64,000 nt of DNA, from assembly GCF_014201825.1 (NCBI RefSeq), contig NZ_JACHFJ010000001.1, forward strand, positions 1-64,000. The letters run 5' to 3'. The DNA is from Acidocella aromatica (GTDB lineage: Bacteria; Pseudomonadota; Alphaproteobacteria; Acetobacterales; Acetobacteraceae). A program made the position numbers and the translations under genes. Of this stretch, positions 1 through 9,407 are shown one piece after another. The stretch's first letter is position 1. The number at the start of each line of letters is the position of its first letter. The notes beneath the pieces were generated by a model. It was given only the letters and a program-made list of their open reading frames with translations. It was not told where the DNA came from and did not search any database.

Positions 1-34
1 TAATCTGCTCTTCAGAAAATCGGCTGCCCTTCAT
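1..34 (-). CDS. IS3-family transposase OrfA, N-terminal fragment at window edge
   Basis: Reading the minus strand from ATG at 34 gives MKGSRFSEEQI, the classic N-terminus of IS3-family OrfA proteins (helix-turn-helix DNA-binding subunit of the OrfAB transposase). A GGGGGATAG stretch lies just upstream and may serve as ribosome binding site. Only 11 residues are inside the window, so nothing can be said of OrfB or of whether the element is intact. Confidence 0.75.
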   Translation of the reverse strand, partial: MKGSRFSEEQI

Positions 35-90
35 CGGTCTATCCCCCAGGAACAGACTCTACACAAAAACGGTCACATTCCAGGGGAGCA
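1..90 (-). mobile_element. End of an IS3-family insertion sequence (rest lies left of the window)
   Basis: On the minus strand a transposase OrfA start sits at 34 and reads out of the window, so this is the 5' end of an IS element. The sequence between the OrfA start and corA is typical of a short IS leader. The exact end is unresolved: a TG...CA-type terminus could close at 82 or at 90, and the latter reads TGCTCCCC on the minus strand, which suits IS3-type ends. The matching inverted repeat is outside the window. The element abuts the 5' end of corA and points away from it. Confidence 0.65.
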
Positions 91-158
91 CGTCAAACGC
101 CTATGCCTGCGAAAATGGCAGGATTGTAAGCCTCGGCACCGAGGCGGCGCAACGCGCC

Positions 159-1055
159 GTGTGGTTCGACCTGGAAACTCCCGCGGCTGAGGAGCGCGCC
201 TTTGTCACGCGCATTACGGGCCTGTCCCTCCCCGACAAAGCGGCGCTGACCGAGATCGAGGCTTCCTCCCGCCTCTCCGCCAGCGGGCAGGTGCTTACCA
301 TGTCTCTGCCTATCGTTACCCGCGACACCGAGGGCGTGCTGCAAGCCAGCGTCTGCGGCTTTGTACTCGGCCCCGACTATCTGGTCACGCTGCGCTTCTC
401 CCCCAGCATCGTGTTCAGCCAATTCTGCGCCCAGCCGCATAATGTCTCCGACATCGCCTCCGCGCATATCTTCGCCGGGCTGCTGGAGGCGATCGTGGAC
501 CGCCAGGCCGATGCGCTGGAGCGGCTGCGTGACGAGCTGGACCATCTGAGCCACCGCGTGTTCCAGCGCCGGCTGAAAACCGAGCAGCGTATCCGCAACA
601 CCGAGGCCGAGCTGAAAGCCGCACTCGTGCTGCTTGGGCGCGATTACGACACCATTTCCTTCCTGCGCGACAGCCTTCTCGGCGTGGCGCGCATCGCGCC
701 CTACGCCATTGCCTCGGCCGACTGGCTGCCCGCCACCGTGCGCCAGAGGCTGAAATCCGTGCAGAAGGATATTTCCTCGCTCAACGAATACAGCGTGCAT
801 CTGACCGACAAGGTGCAATTCCTGCTGGATTCCACGCTGGGGCTGATCAATATCGCGCAGAACACGCTCATCAAGGTGCTCACCATTGTCAGCATAGCGG
901 GCATTCCGCCAACTCTCATTGCCGGGATCTATGGAATGAACTTCCATGTCATCCCGGAGTTGAGCTGGACCTATGGCTACGCCTATGCCTGGGTGGTCAT
1001 GATCCTCTCCGCCGTGCTGCCTCTACTTTGGTTTCGTAAAAAAGGCTGGATATGA
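159..1055 (+). CDS. corA: CorA-family divalent metal ion transporter, native start apparently lost
   Basis: A CorA-type Mg2+/Co2+ channel of the inner membrane. The 298-residue frame has a long acidic cytoplasmic domain, a coiled-coil stalk (about 110-230), two C-terminal membrane helices (about 238-257 and 276-292), and the YGMNF signature with GMN at 259-261 at the pore mouth. GTG 159 is the first usual start codon, but the same frame stays open upstream and encodes CorA-like N-terminal residues (NAYACENGRIVSLG, from 96) with no ATG, GTG or TTG. An IS end lies immediately before, so the insertion probably removed the real start; the product from 159 would lack the first beta strand. It overlaps sufE by ATGA. 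Confidence 0.8.
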   Translation: MWFDLETPAAEERAFVTRITGLSLPDKAALTEIEASSRLSASGQVLTMSLPIVTRDTEGVLQASVCGFVLGPDYLVTLRFSPSIVFSQFCAQPHNVSDIASAHIFAGLLEAIVDRQADALERLRDELDHLSHRVFQRRLKTEQRIRNTEAELKAALVLLGRDYDTISFLRDSLLGVARIAPYAIASADWLPATVRQRLKSVQKDISSLNEYSVHLTDKVQFLLDSTLGLINIAQNTLIKVLTIVSIAGIPPTLIAGIYGMNFHVIPELSWTYGYAYAWVVMILSAVLPLLWFRKKGWI

Positions 1056-1489
1056 CAGAGTATTTTCAACCCCAGGAGGATACGCCCGGGGCCGCTATCG
1101 AGGCGATCGGCGAAGATCTGGCGATGTTCGACGACTGGATGGACCGCTACGAATTCATCATCGAGCTGGGCCGCAAACTGCCCGCCTACCCCGCCGAATG
1201 GCAGAACGAGGCACATCGTGTGCAAGGCTGCCAATCGCAGGTCTGGCTGGCGGCGCATGAGGATGGCGGAAAGCTGTATTTTACCGGCGCGTCGGATGCC
1301 GCCATCGTCTCCGGCCTGGTGGCGCTGGTGCTGCGGGTTTATTCCGGGCGCACGCGGCAGGAGATCCTGGCCACCCCGGCGCAGTTTCTGCGAGATCTGG
1401 GGCTGATCGGCGCGCTCTCCACCAACCGGGGCAATGGCGTGGCCGCGATGGTGGAGCGCATTCAGGGAATGGCGCGCGCCGCCGCCTGA
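1052..1489 (+). CDS. sufE: SufE-family cysteine desulfuration protein
   Basis: SufE accepts persulfide sulfur from a SufS-type cysteine desulfurase and passes it to the SufBCD scaffold. The 145-residue product has the usual length, an N-terminal helix-rich start (DDWMDRYEFIIELG), and the acceptor cysteine C60 in HRVQGCQSQVW. The start ATG overlaps the corA stop (ATGA), so translation may be coupled to corA. It lies about 45 kb from the suf operon in this window, which carries the alternative partner SufU, so this cell has both kinds of SufS helper. Transcription may be affected by the IS upstream of corA. Confidence 0.92.
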   Translation: MTEYFQPQEDTPGAAIEAIGEDLAMFDDWMDRYEFIIELGRKLPAYPAEWQNEAHRVQGCQSQVWLAAHEDGGKLYFTGASDAAIVSGLVALVLRVYSGRTRQEILATPAQFLRDLGLIGALSTNRGNGVAAMVERIQGMARAAA

Positions 1490-1493
1490 GGCA

Positions 1494-1817
1494 TCACATC
1501 CAGTGGCCGGGGATCCATACCCAGATGCCACCACGCACGGCCCAATGGCCATCCACCCAGCGGTGCCAATGCGGGCCACGATGCACGTAATGGCCCGGCT
1601 CCCAGTGGTAGTTATAGCCGTCCCATGCCCAATGGCCGGGGCGCCAGATATAACCACGGCCCGGCGGCGGGGGCGGCATGGGTTCGCCGTGTAGAGGCGG
1701 GACCGGCCGGTAGCCGGGCGGATAAGGCGGAACCGGCTGGGCGCTGGCTCCAGCACCTGCCGCCAGGGAGGCGGCCGCGCCAAAAACCAGAGAGGCGAGA
1801 GAGAGACGTGTCGTCAT
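1494..1817 (-). CDS. Secreted YXWGXW-repeat protein
   Basis: A 107-residue protein with a Sec signal peptide (about 1-26, ending GASA-Q), a proline-rich linker (PPYPPGYRPVPP), then Trp/His/Gly-rich repeats such as RPGHWAWDG, WEPGHYVHRG and VWIPGHW that match the YXWGXW repeat class of alphaproteobacterial exported proteins. Function of the family is unknown; the cell envelope is the likely location. A GGGGAAAG ribosome binding site precedes ATG 1817. The stop lies 4 bases from the sufE stop on the opposite strand. Confidence 0.75.
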   Translation of the reverse strand: MTTRLSLASLVFGAAASLAAGAGASAQPVPPYPPGYRPVPPLHGEPMPPPPPGRGYIWRPGHWAWDGYNYHWEPGHYVHRGPHWHRWVDGHWAVRGGIWVWIPGHWM

Positions 1818-1883
1818 GGCAATCTTTCCCCTAAGTGCTGAGCTGCGACCCTGCCCCTGAAATAGGGCAAATTTTTGCCTGTC

Positions 1884-4103
1884 TCAGTCGCCGAACTTAT
1901 TGGAACGCGGGAAACCGTTGGGCGGCATCTTGCCCACGGAAGCACGAGCGCCCAGCCATTCGGTCAACTTCTGCTCCACGCGCAGCTTGTCGCCAATGCG
2001 CCAAGTAAGGCCCGCGGCTAGGCTGAAGGTCTTCACATCGGCCAGCCCGCCATCCTTATATTTTTGCAGCTGCACGCCAGTGCCCTTCGGCATTTCGGGG
2101 AGCTGGTCCAGCGGGAACACCAGCATTTTGCGGTTCTGGCCAATGACGGCGACATGATCGCCCCTCACCGGCACGCAGGCATGCCATTCCTCGCCGGGTT
2201 TGAGCACCAATATGGTCTTGCCCGCACGGCGCTCGGAGGCCAGCTCGGCACCGGGGAGCAGGAAACCACGCCCAGCCGAGGACGCCACCAGATATTTCTG
2301 CGCGGCATCGGGCACGAACAGCGCCAGCACGCCGTCTTCATTGGCCAGTTCCACCAGCAGTCGGATCGCCTGGCCATCGCCACGCCCGCGCGGAACATCC
2401 GAGGCCTTGATGGTGTAAACGCGGCCATTGGTGCCGAGCAGGGCGATCTTGTCCGTCGACTCGCAACGCAGCAGGAAGCCGAGCTTGTCGCCCTCCTTGA
2501 ATTTCAGCTCCACATCGTCGGCCAGATGCCCCTTCTGCGCGCGGATCCAACCCTTTTCCGAAAGGATGACAGTGATCGGCTCGCGCTCCACCAGCGCCTC
2601 GGCGACGATCTCCACCACCGGGGCGGCGGCGGAGATGAGCGTGCGGCGCGCGCCCAGCGGGCCGGAGCCGAATTTCTCGCGCACCTCGGCGATCTCTTTG
2701 CCGATCTTCTTCCAGCGCTTGCCCTCATCGGCCAGCAGCGCGCGCAGATCAGCCTGCTCCGCCGAGAGCTTCTTGTGCTCGTTGCGGATTTCCATCTCTT
2801 CGAGCTTGCGCAAGGCGCGCAGCCGCATGTTCAGGATCGCCTCAGCCTGCACCTCGGTCAGCTCGAAGGTGCGGATCAGCACCGCTTTCGGCTCATCCTC
2901 GGTGCGGATGATGCGGATCACCTCGTCGAGATTGAGGAAAACCTTGATATAGCCCTCAAGAATCTCCAGCCGGCGGGCAATGGCGTCTAGCCTGTGGTTG
3001 GAGCGGCGCACCAGCACCTCGTGCCGGTGGTCGAGCCACGCGCGCAGAATGGCCTTCAGCCCCATCACGCGCGGGGTGCGCCCGGCATCCAGCACGTTCA
3101 TGTTCAGGGCGAAGCGGGATTCGAGCTGCGTGGCGCGGAAGAGCGAGGCCATCAGCATCTCGGGGTCCACGGTGCGGCTCTTGGGCTCCAGCACCAGGCG
3201 GATGGTCTCGGCGGATTCGTCGCGGATATCGCCCAGCAGCGGCAGCTTCTTGTCGGTCAGCAGAATGGCGATCTGCTCGACGAGACGGGATTTCTGCACC
3301 TGATACGGGATCTCCGTAACTACGATGTTCCAGGTGCCGTGCTTACCCTCTTCCTTAGCCCATTTGGCGCGCGTGCGCAGGCTGCCGCGCCCGGTCTCAT
3401 AGGCGGCGCAGATCGTCGCCTCATCCTCCACCAGCTCGCCGCCAGTGGGGAAATCGGGGCCGCGCATATGGGTCAGCAGCTCGGCGGTGGTGGCGTTAGG
3501 GTTGCCGATGAGATGGATGGCAGCGGCGCAGACCTCGCCCGCGTTATGCGGCGGGATGGAGGTGGCCATGCCCACCGCGATCCCCGCCGCGCCATTGGCC
3601 AGCAGATTCGGGAACGCGCCCGGCAGCACAACCGGTTCCTGCTCCTCGCCATCGTAGGTCGGGCGGAAATCCACGGCGTTTTCGTCGATGCCGCGCAGCA
3701 GCAGCTCGGCGATCTCGGTGAGGCGCGATTCGGTGTAGCGCATGGCGGCGGCGTTATCGCCATCGATATTGCCGAAATTGCCCTGGCCCTCGATGAGCGG
3801 GAAGCGGGAGGAAAATTCCTGCGCCAGACGCACCAGCGCCTCGTAGATCGAGCTGTCGCCATGCGGGTGGAACTTACCCATCACGTCGCCCACCACGCGG
3901 GCGCATTTCTTGAAGCCCGAGCGCGGGTCCAGCTTGAGCTGGTGCATGGCGTAGATCAGCCGTCGATGCACCGGCTTCAGCCCGTCGCGCACATCGGGCA
4001 ACGAGCGGGACATGATGGTGGAGAGCGCATAGGCGAGGTAACGCTCGGAGAGCGCGTTGCTCAGGGGCAGGTCTTCGATCTGTCCGCCCAAATCATCCGG
4101 CAT
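1884..4103 (-). CDS. parC: DNA topoisomerase IV subunit A
   Basis: ParC cuts and rejoins DNA as part of topoisomerase IV (with ParE, not in the window), decatenating daughter chromosomes. From ATG 4103 the product is 739 residues. The catalytic tyrosine is Y123 in AAAMRYTE, and the quinolone region reads [12 protein letters not shown] with D83, S84 and E88, the susceptible-type residues. The C-terminal part is the blade-like domain. I chose 4103 over the upstream in-frame start at 4142 because a strong GGAGGAGAAG site sits just before it and 4103 fits the family N-terminus. Its start overlaps the recO 3' end by 11 bases, implying an operon. Confidence 0.96.
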   Translation of the reverse strand: MPDDLGGQIEDLPLSNALSERYLAYALSTIMSRSLPDVRDGLKPVHRRLIYAMHQLKLDPRSGFKKCARVVGDVMGKFHPHGDSSIYEALVRLAQEFSSRFPLIEGQGNFGNIDGDNAAAMRYTESRLTEIAELLLRGIDENAVDFRPTYDGEEQEPVVLPGAFPNLLANGAAGIAVGMATSIPPHNAGEVCAAAIHLIGNPNATTAELLTHMRGPDFPTGGELVEDEATICAAYETGRGSLRTRAKWAKEEGKHGTWNIVVTEIPYQVQKSRLVEQIAILLTDKKLPLLGDIRDESAETIRLVLEPKSRTVDPEMLMASLFRATQLESRFALNMNVLDAGRTPRVMGLKAILRAWLDHRHEVLVRRSNHRLDAIARRLEILEGYIKVFLNLDEVIRIIRTEDEPKAVLIRTFELTEVQAEAILNMRLRALRKLEEMEIRNEHKKLSAEQADLRALLADEGKRWKKIGKEIAEVREKFGSGPLGARRTLISAAAPVVEIVAEALVEREPITVILSEKGWIRAQKGHLADDVELKFKEGDKLGFLLRCESTDKIALLGTNGRVYTIKASDVPRGRGDGQAIRLLVELANEDGVLALFVPDAAQKYLVASSAGRGFLLPGAELASERRAGKTILVLKPGEEWHACVPVRGDHVAVIGQNRKMLVFPLDQLPEMPKGTGVQLQKYKDGGLADVKTFSLAAGLTWRIGDKLRVEQKLTEWLGARASVGKMPPNGFPRSNKFGD

Positions 4104-4830
4104 GGTTCTGCTTCTCCTCCAGGCTGCGCGAGAGACGCTCATAAAGACCGGCCCGCGCCGGTGGAAGGGGGCGGTGGCGGCCGCCGAACACGTCGCGCTC
4201 CAGGAAATGGCCGGTGATGCGCAGGGCCGCCACGCAATCGGCCAGGGTGGAGGGTGCGTCGCCGAGCAAGAAATCCGGCAGCGGGAGCAGCTTGGGGGCC
4301 CAGTCCCCGGCCTCGGAAAGTGTCACCGCCCTGCCGGTACGGGGCGAAACGTAAGCCAGCCGGTCATTGCTCCCGGCCGAGGTGGTGAAATCCAGCCCAA
4401 AACCTAGTTCGCGCAGCAGCGTGACTTCCCAGCGGGCGAGTTCGGGCAGCGGGAAACCGGGGATGTCGATGCCCGCGAACAGCCTTACCAGCCCGGCGAA
4501 GCTTTCGGGTGCGGCCTCCCGCTCGGGCAGCGCGCCCACCGCCAGGGCGCAGGCGGCGTTCAATATCTCCAGCGCCTCGGGCGAGGGCATGGCTAGGGCC
4601 GCTACCGGGCGCACCAGTTCGGCGGTGAAGGCGCCCAACTGCTCGGCCACCCGCGCCACCCAACGCACCGAGAGAATATTGCCCCGCTGCCATGTGGCCA
4701 CCTGCCGCCGCGAGGCACCGCCCTTGGCCAGCCCCCGCCACAGTCCACGCGGGGTGAGCAGCGTGGCGACAAGATCGCCCTCGCCATGCAAGGCGGTCTC
4801 AAGAACGATGCCTGGCTCCTGCCACTCCAC
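4093..4830 (-). CDS. recO: DNA repair protein RecO
   Basis: RecO loads RecA on gapped single-stranded DNA in the RecFOR pathway and anneals complementary strands. The 245-residue protein opens with [18 protein letters not shown], the OB-fold start seen in alphaproteobacterial RecO, followed by [15 protein letters not shown] and a helical C-terminal domain. The four zinc cysteines of some RecO proteins are absent. The start is GTG 4830, 3 bases after the stop of the methyltransferase-like gene; the 3' end overlaps parC. Confidence 0.94.
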   Translation of the reverse strand: MEWQEPGIVLETALHGEGDLVATLLTPRGLWRGLAKGGASRRQVATWQRGNILSVRWVARVAEQLGAFTAELVRPVAALAMPSPEALEILNAACALAVGALPEREAAPESFAGLVRLFAGIDIPGFPLPELARWEVTLLRELGFGLDFTTSAGSNDRLAYVSPRTGRAVTLSEAGDWAPKLLPLPDFLLGDAPSTLADCVAALRITGHFLERDVFGGRHRPLPPARAGLYERLSRSLEEKQNHAG

Positions 4831-4833
4831 CGC

Positions 4834-5997
4834 TTACACGAAGGTCGCGGAGATGAACTCGGCCCAGGCGGCGTGATTGGAGGCGCCGTGCTCGGCCATC
4901 TGCGTGGAGAAGGCGATGCTGCACGGCCCCCGATACTCAGGCAGTTGCAGCACCACGCCGCGGGCCTTGCCGCCGGGCACCACCTCCATGGCCGAGGCCA
5001 GGATCGTCCCGGTCTCGCCGAGCATCTCAACCTTGAAACGCACCGAGGCGGATTCCTCACGCACCACACGCATGGAAACCTGCAATTCCGCGAAATCCAG
5101 ATTGCGCTGTGTCATGGTAACGCGCGCCAGAGGGGCGCCATACGGGTTGGGGTGCAGGCGGAAGCCCTCACGCCCCACCTGGAAGAAACCCGGCGGATCG
5201 GCGCTGACATTCTCCAGCGTCAGGCGCTGGAGCGGGCCATCGGGCATATAAACAGGTGTGGCGCGCGGCGGTTCCGGCAGGACTTTTTGCAGCGCCCGGC
5301 GGTAGAACAGCACGTAATCGCCGGAGATCATGGTCAGGAATTCCGCCATCGGCAGCTTCGCCATGGTCTCGGGCGGCAGCGTGGCGCCGCCCGTCTCCAC
5401 CGCCAACAGCCGCACACGGCGCGGCAAGGGCTGGTCCAGAATGCCGATCGAGGCGGCATCGGGGGTGAGAATAATGGTATCCACATCGTTCCAGCGCCGG
5501 TGGTTGAGCAGATGCGCCAGAGGCGTGGCGGTGATCTGTCCGGCCTCGTGGCGCATCAGCGCGGGGTATCCGGCCTCGCCCTCGCGGCCGAAGAAATCGT
5601 GGCGCGCGTTATCCGTGCCAATGGCGAGGTTGAGTACCGTGACGTTGCCATAAGGGACGGTGTTGAGCACCGCCACGCGCTGAAAGGCGGCATTGGGCTC
5701 GGTGGCGATGATCTCGGCCCCCGGATAGGCATGGGCCAGCGCCACGCTGCGATACCCCGCCCTGGCGCCAATCTCCAAGACACGGCGCGGCTCATGCACG
5801 AATTTGAGCCCGTTCATCTGCGGGTCGAAAGAGGCGGTGGCGGCGTCGGCATCGCCGGTGCCCGCGCGCAGCCAGAGCGGAAACGGCCTCTGCGCCACTG
5901 GTACCACCACAAGGCCTGACTTGCCAGCAACAGCGGAAGCGAAACGCTCTTCCAGCAGATCCGGCAATTCGGCGGACCAGGCTGTGCAGTGCGTCAT
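4834..5997 (-). CDS. FkbM-like SAM-dependent methyltransferase domain protein
   Basis: A 387-residue protein. The central part (about 70-240) has a Rossmann methyltransferase pattern: RRVLEIGARAGYRSVALA (SAM-binding loop), then IATEPNAAF (acidic end of strand 2), as in FkbM-family enzymes. The N-terminal 60 and C-terminal 130 residues are not recognised; the C-terminus looks beta-rich and may bind a substrate. The substrate is unknown. The start overlaps the amidohydrolase stop (ATGA), and recO follows within 3 bases, so it is co-transcribed with both. The fold call is good; the family name is tentative. Confidence 0.65.
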   Translation of the reverse strand: MTHCTAWSAELPDLLEERFASAVAGKSGLVVVPVAQRPFPLWLRAGTGDADAATASFDPQMNGLKFVHEPRRVLEIGARAGYRSVALAHAYPGAEIIATEPNAAFQRVAVLNTVPYGNVTVLNLAIGTDNARHDFFGREGEAGYPALMRHEAGQITATPLAHLLNHRRWNDVDTIILTPDAASIGILDQPLPRRVRLLAVETGGATLPPETMAKLPMAEFLTMISGDYVLFYRRALQKVLPEPPRATPVYMPDGPLQRLTLENVSADPPGFFQVGREGFRLHPNPYGAPLARVTMTQRNLDFAELQVSMRVVREESASVRFKVEMLGETGTILASAMEVVPGGKARGVVLQLPEYRGPCSIAFSTQMAEHGASNHAAWAEFISATFV

Positions 5998-7127
5998 GCC
6001 AAAGCAGCCTTGGCCACGGTGGCCATATACCGCGCCGCGAGTGGTAGGATGACATCGTTATAGTCATAACCCGGATTATGCAGCGGCGCGGTGGTGCCGT
6101 TGCCGATCCATGCATAGGCGCCCGGTAGAACCTCCAGGAACCGGCCGAAATCCTCCGCCGCCATGGAGCCACGCTGGGCCAGTTCCACATTCAGCCCCGC
6201 CTGCCGCGCCGCGCCAAGCGCCAGAGCCACCTCCGCCTCGCTGTTGATGGTCGGCGGCAGGTTGCTGAAGATATCGACATCCGCCGCCAGCTCATGCGCC
6301 TGCGCCGTATGGCGGGCGACATCGGCGAGCCGGGCCTGCAGCAATCGCATGGTCTGGGGTGTGAGGGCGCGGATGGTGCCCCCCAGCGTCGCCGAGCTCG
6401 GGATCTGGTTGCGCGCCTCGCCAGCCGAGAGCGTACAGGTGGAGATCACCCCGGCATCTTGCGGATCCTTGTTGCGGGAGGTGATGCTGTTGATCGCGAT
6501 GATGAGATACGCGAGGCCCTGCACCGGGTCGGCGCAGTCATGCGGCATGGCTGCATGGCCCGCTCGGCCGTGCAGGGTGATGGAGAAATTCGCCGCCCCG
6601 GCCATCACCGGGCCTTCGTGCAGCAGCACCTTGCCTGCTTCCAGGCCCGGCCAGTTATGGTAGCCGTAGATGCTCTGCATCGGGAAGCGTTCCAGCAGAC
6701 CGTCGGCCAGCATGGCCTCGGCACCGCCGAAGCCTTCTTCGGCCGGCTGGAAAACGAGGTAGATTTTACCCGACCAGCTATGGTCATGGCGCAGCAGCGC
6801 CGCGGCACCCAACAGCGAGGCCGTGTGCCCATCATGCCCGCAGGCATGCATCACCCCCACATGGCGCGAGGCATAGGCAAGCCCCGTGGTTTCGTGGATC
6901 GGCAACGCATCCATATCCGCCCGCAGCCCCACCGCACGGTCGCCGCCCCGCGAAAGCACGCCCACCACGCCGTGCCCGCCCACACCGGCGACATGGGGAA
7001 TTTCCAGTTCGGTCAGCCGGGCGCAGACGTAAGCCGCCGTTCCCGACTCCTTGAGCGACAGCTCCGGATGCGCATGCAGATGATGCCGCCATAAAGTCAG
7101 TTGCAGGGCCAGATCGTCAGGCATCAT
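5994..7127 (-). CDS. M20-family amidohydrolase (hippurate hydrolase/N-acyl-amino-acid deacylase type)
   Basis: A metal-dependent hydrolase that removes acyl groups from amino acids or related amides. The 377-residue protein shows the family signatures: WRHHLHAHPELS at the N-terminus, MHACGHDGHTASLLGAA with metal-binding Cys and His, and QPAEEGFGGA carrying the catalytic Glu pair. The dimerisation domain follows (about 180-290). The exact substrate cannot be told. Two ATG codons are adjacent; an AAGGGA site precedes 7127. It appears to be the first gene of the run down to parC. Confidence 0.88.
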   Translation of the reverse strand: MMPDDLALQLTLWRHHLHAHPELSLKESGTAAYVCARLTELEIPHVAGVGGHGVVGVLSRGGDRAVGLRADMDALPIHETTGLAYASRHVGVMHACGHDGHTASLLGAAALLRHDHSWSGKIYLVFQPAEEGFGGAEAMLADGLLERFPMQSIYGYHNWPGLEAGKVLLHEGPVMAGAANFSITLHGRAGHAAMPHDCADPVQGLAYLIIAINSITSRNKDPQDAGVISTCTLSAGEARNQIPSSATLGGTIRALTPQTMRLLQARLADVARHTAQAHELAADVDIFSNLPPTINSEAEVALALGAARQAGLNVELAQRGSMAAEDFGRFLEVLPGAYAWIGNGTTAPLHNPGYDYNDVILPLAARYMATVAKAALA

Positions 7128-7422
7128 GCGTCCCTTCCATTATTGCAGGGCGAGAGGAGGGAATCTCCCGCCGCATTCTTGCGCAAAATCAATTACAAAA
7201 TCCCGGGCAACCGGAACATCCTCATCCCGATTCATTGCGACGATTCAGTAGGTTACAGTTACAACAGCACCCATGCCGGAAACCCAGATTTATGTCACGT
7301 TAATTGTCGCAAGGTATTTCTACCTATGATTGCGGAATTTCCGCCAACACAGCCCGGCGTGGCGTCAGAGAAATGGCGTAACATATTGTTGCCGCGAGCA
7401 TTATCGGCTCTGGCGGAAGGCT
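7128..7422. other. Intergenic region between the amidohydrolase gene and ubiG
   Basis: About 295 bases with lower GC than the flanking genes. It must carry the promoter of the minus-strand amidohydrolase-fkbM-recO-parC run and the 3' end of ubiG. I see no convincing coding frame, no strong terminator hairpin and no -35/-10 pair I would defend. Confidence 0.4.
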
Positions 7423-8130
7423 TCAGCCCGCCACCGCCATCGCCAGATAATTCACCGACAGATCCCGGCTGACCTCGAAACGCCGGCGCGCGGGCGAGAA
7501 GGAAAGCCCTGCCGTATCGGCCAAGCGCAGCCCCGCCTCGCGGCAGTAATGGCCCAACTCCACCGGGGTGACGAATTTCTTCCAGTCATGCGTGCCCACC
7601 GGCAGCAGGCGCAGAATGTACTCCGCGCCGAGCTTCGCCGTGAGGAAGGATTTGGGGGTGCGGTTGAGGGTGGAGAGGAACAATACCCCATCCGGCTCCA
7701 GCAGGGCGGCGAGGCTGCGCAGGAACGCCACCGGGTCGGCCACGTGCTCGACGATCTCCAGCGCGGTGACGACCGGGAAGGTCCGCCCCTCGGCCACCAG
7801 CTCCTCGGCGGTGGCGTTGCGGTATTCCAGGTTCAGCTCCTGGCCCTGGGCGTGGCTGCGGGCGGCCTCGACCACCTCGGCCCCGGCGTCGATTCCCAGC
7901 ACATCGAACCCCTGTTTCGCCAGCGCCTCGGAAAGCAGGCCTGCCCCGCAGCCCACATCCAGGATCTCCACCCCCGGCCCCACGAGGTTGCGCACACGCT
8001 CCCCCACCCAGGCGGCGCGGGGGCCGTTCATCATGTGCAGGGGGCGCATCGGGCCGGTCTCGTCCCACCACTGGGCGGCCAGGGCGTTAAATTGGGCGAT
8101 TTCTTGAGGGATGACGGAAGGGTGCTGCAT
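7423..8130 (-). CDS. ubiG: Ubiquinone biosynthesis O-methyltransferase
   Basis: UbiG performs the two O-methylations of the ubiquinone ring using SAM. The 235-residue product has the UbiG start (FNALAAQWWDETGPMRPLH), the SAM loop EILDVGCGAGLLSEALA, and the following LGIDAGAEVV strand, plus TALEIVEHVADP. Size is normal. It is divergent from lysC with only 62 bases between the two starts, an arrangement common in alphaproteobacteria. Confidence 0.95.
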   Translation of the reverse strand: MQHPSVIPQEIAQFNALAAQWWDETGPMRPLHMMNGPRAAWVGERVRNLVGPGVEILDVGCGAGLLSEALAKQGFDVLGIDAGAEVVEAARSHAQGQELNLEYRNATAEELVAEGRTFPVVTALEIVEHVADPVAFLRSLAALLEPDGVLFLSTLNRTPKSFLTAKLGAEYILRLLPVGTHDWKKFVTPVELGHYCREAGLRLADTAGLSFSPARRRFEVSRDLSVNYLAMAVAG

Positions 8131-8192
8131 TGCCGAAACTTTTCTCCGCCGCTATGTGACGCCCCCGGCGGTTTTCCACAAGGGTTCATAGT

Positions 8193-9407
8193 ATGGCGCG
8201 TATCGTTATGAAGTTTGGCGGCACCTCGGTGGCCGATCTCGACCGCATCCGCAATGTGGCGAAGCGGGTAAAGGCCGAAGTGGACAAGGGCAACGAGGTG
8301 GCCGTGGTCGTCTCCGCCATGTCCGGCACAACGAACCAGCTGGTCGCTTGGTGCCAGCAGCTCTCCCCGCTGTTCGACGCGCGGGAATACGATGCCGTGG
8401 TCGCCACCGGTGAACAAGTGACCGCCGGGCTGCTCGCCATCGCCCTGCAGGAGCTGGGCCAGGAAGCGCGCAGCTGGCAGGGCTGGCAGATCGCCGTGGA
8501 GACCGACGGCGCGCACGGCAAGGCGCGAATCCAGTCGATCGAGGGTGAGGAGCTGATCTCCCGCATGAAGCAGGGCCAGGTGCCCGTGGTCGCCGGATTC
8601 CAGGGCATCGGCCCGGATAACCGCGTCACCACGCTCGGGCGCGGCGGGTCGGACACCTCGGCCGTGGCGCTGGCCGCGGCGCTGAAGGCCGACCAGTGCG
8701 ATATCTACACCGACGTGGACGGGGTTTATACAACCGATCCGCGAATCGTCCCTGGCGCGCGTAAGCTGAATAAGATTACCTATGAGGAGATGCTGGAACT
8801 CGCCTCCGTGGGGGCGAAAGTCCTGCAAACCCGCTCGGTGGAGCTGGCCATGAAGGAGCATGTGCGCGTGCAGGTGCTCTCCAGCTTCGCCGATATCCCG
8901 GGTACATTGGTTGTTGATGAGGAAGAAGTCGTGGAACAGGAAATCGTCGCAGGCATCGCGTATTCGCGGGATGAAGCCAAAGTCACCGTCCGCCGCGTGC
9001 CGGACCGTCCCGGCATCGCCGCCGCCGTGTTCGTGCCGCTGGCCGATGCGGGCATCAATGTCGATATGATCGTGCAGAACGTCTCCGCCGACGGCACGAC
9101 CGACGTGACCTTCACCGTCGGTAAGACCGACTTCCTGCGCGCCAAGGCCGTGCTGGACGGCGTGCAGAAGGAGATCGGCTTCGCCGAGATCGTCTCCGAC
9201 CAGAACGTGGCGAAGATCTCCGTCGTCGGCGTTGGCATGCGCTCCCACGCGGGTGTGGCGGGCACGATGTTCAAAACCCTGGCCGACCGCGGCATCAACA
9301 TCCAGGTCATCTCCACCTCCGAGATCAAGGTGAGCGTGCTGGTGGCCGCCGAGTACACCGAGCTGGCCGTCCGCGCCCTGCACACGGCCTATAAGCTCGA
9401 TGCTTGA
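8193..9407 (+). CDS. lysC: Aspartate kinase
   Basis: Phosphorylates aspartate, the first step to lysine, threonine, methionine and diaminopimelate. The 404-residue enzyme starts MARIVMKFGGTSVADLDRI (nucleotide-binding KFGGTS), continues with VVVSAMSGTTNQL and the GRGGSDTSAVALAAAL kinase segment, and ends in two ACT domains (about 265-400), which bind feedback-inhibiting amino acids. It lacks a fused homoserine dehydrogenase. It shares a short divergent promoter region with ubiG, and its last 8 bases overlap the next gene. Confidence 0.97.
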   Translation: MARIVMKFGGTSVADLDRIRNVAKRVKAEVDKGNEVAVVVSAMSGTTNQLVAWCQQLSPLFDAREYDAVVATGEQVTAGLLAIALQELGQEARSWQGWQIAVETDGAHGKARIQSIEGEELISRMKQGQVPVVAGFQGIGPDNRVTTLGRGGSDTSAVALAAALKADQCDIYTDVDGVYTTDPRIVPGARKLNKITYEEMLELASVGAKVLQTRSVELAMKEHVRVQVLSSFADIPGTLVVDEEEVVEQEIVAGIAYSRDEAKVTVRRVPDRPGIAAAVFVPLADAGINVDMIVQNVSADGTTDVTFTVGKTDFLRAKAVLDGVQKEIGFAEIVSDQNVAKISVVGVGMRSHAGVAGTMFKTLADRGINIQVISTSEIKVSVLVAAEYTELAVRALHTAYKLDA

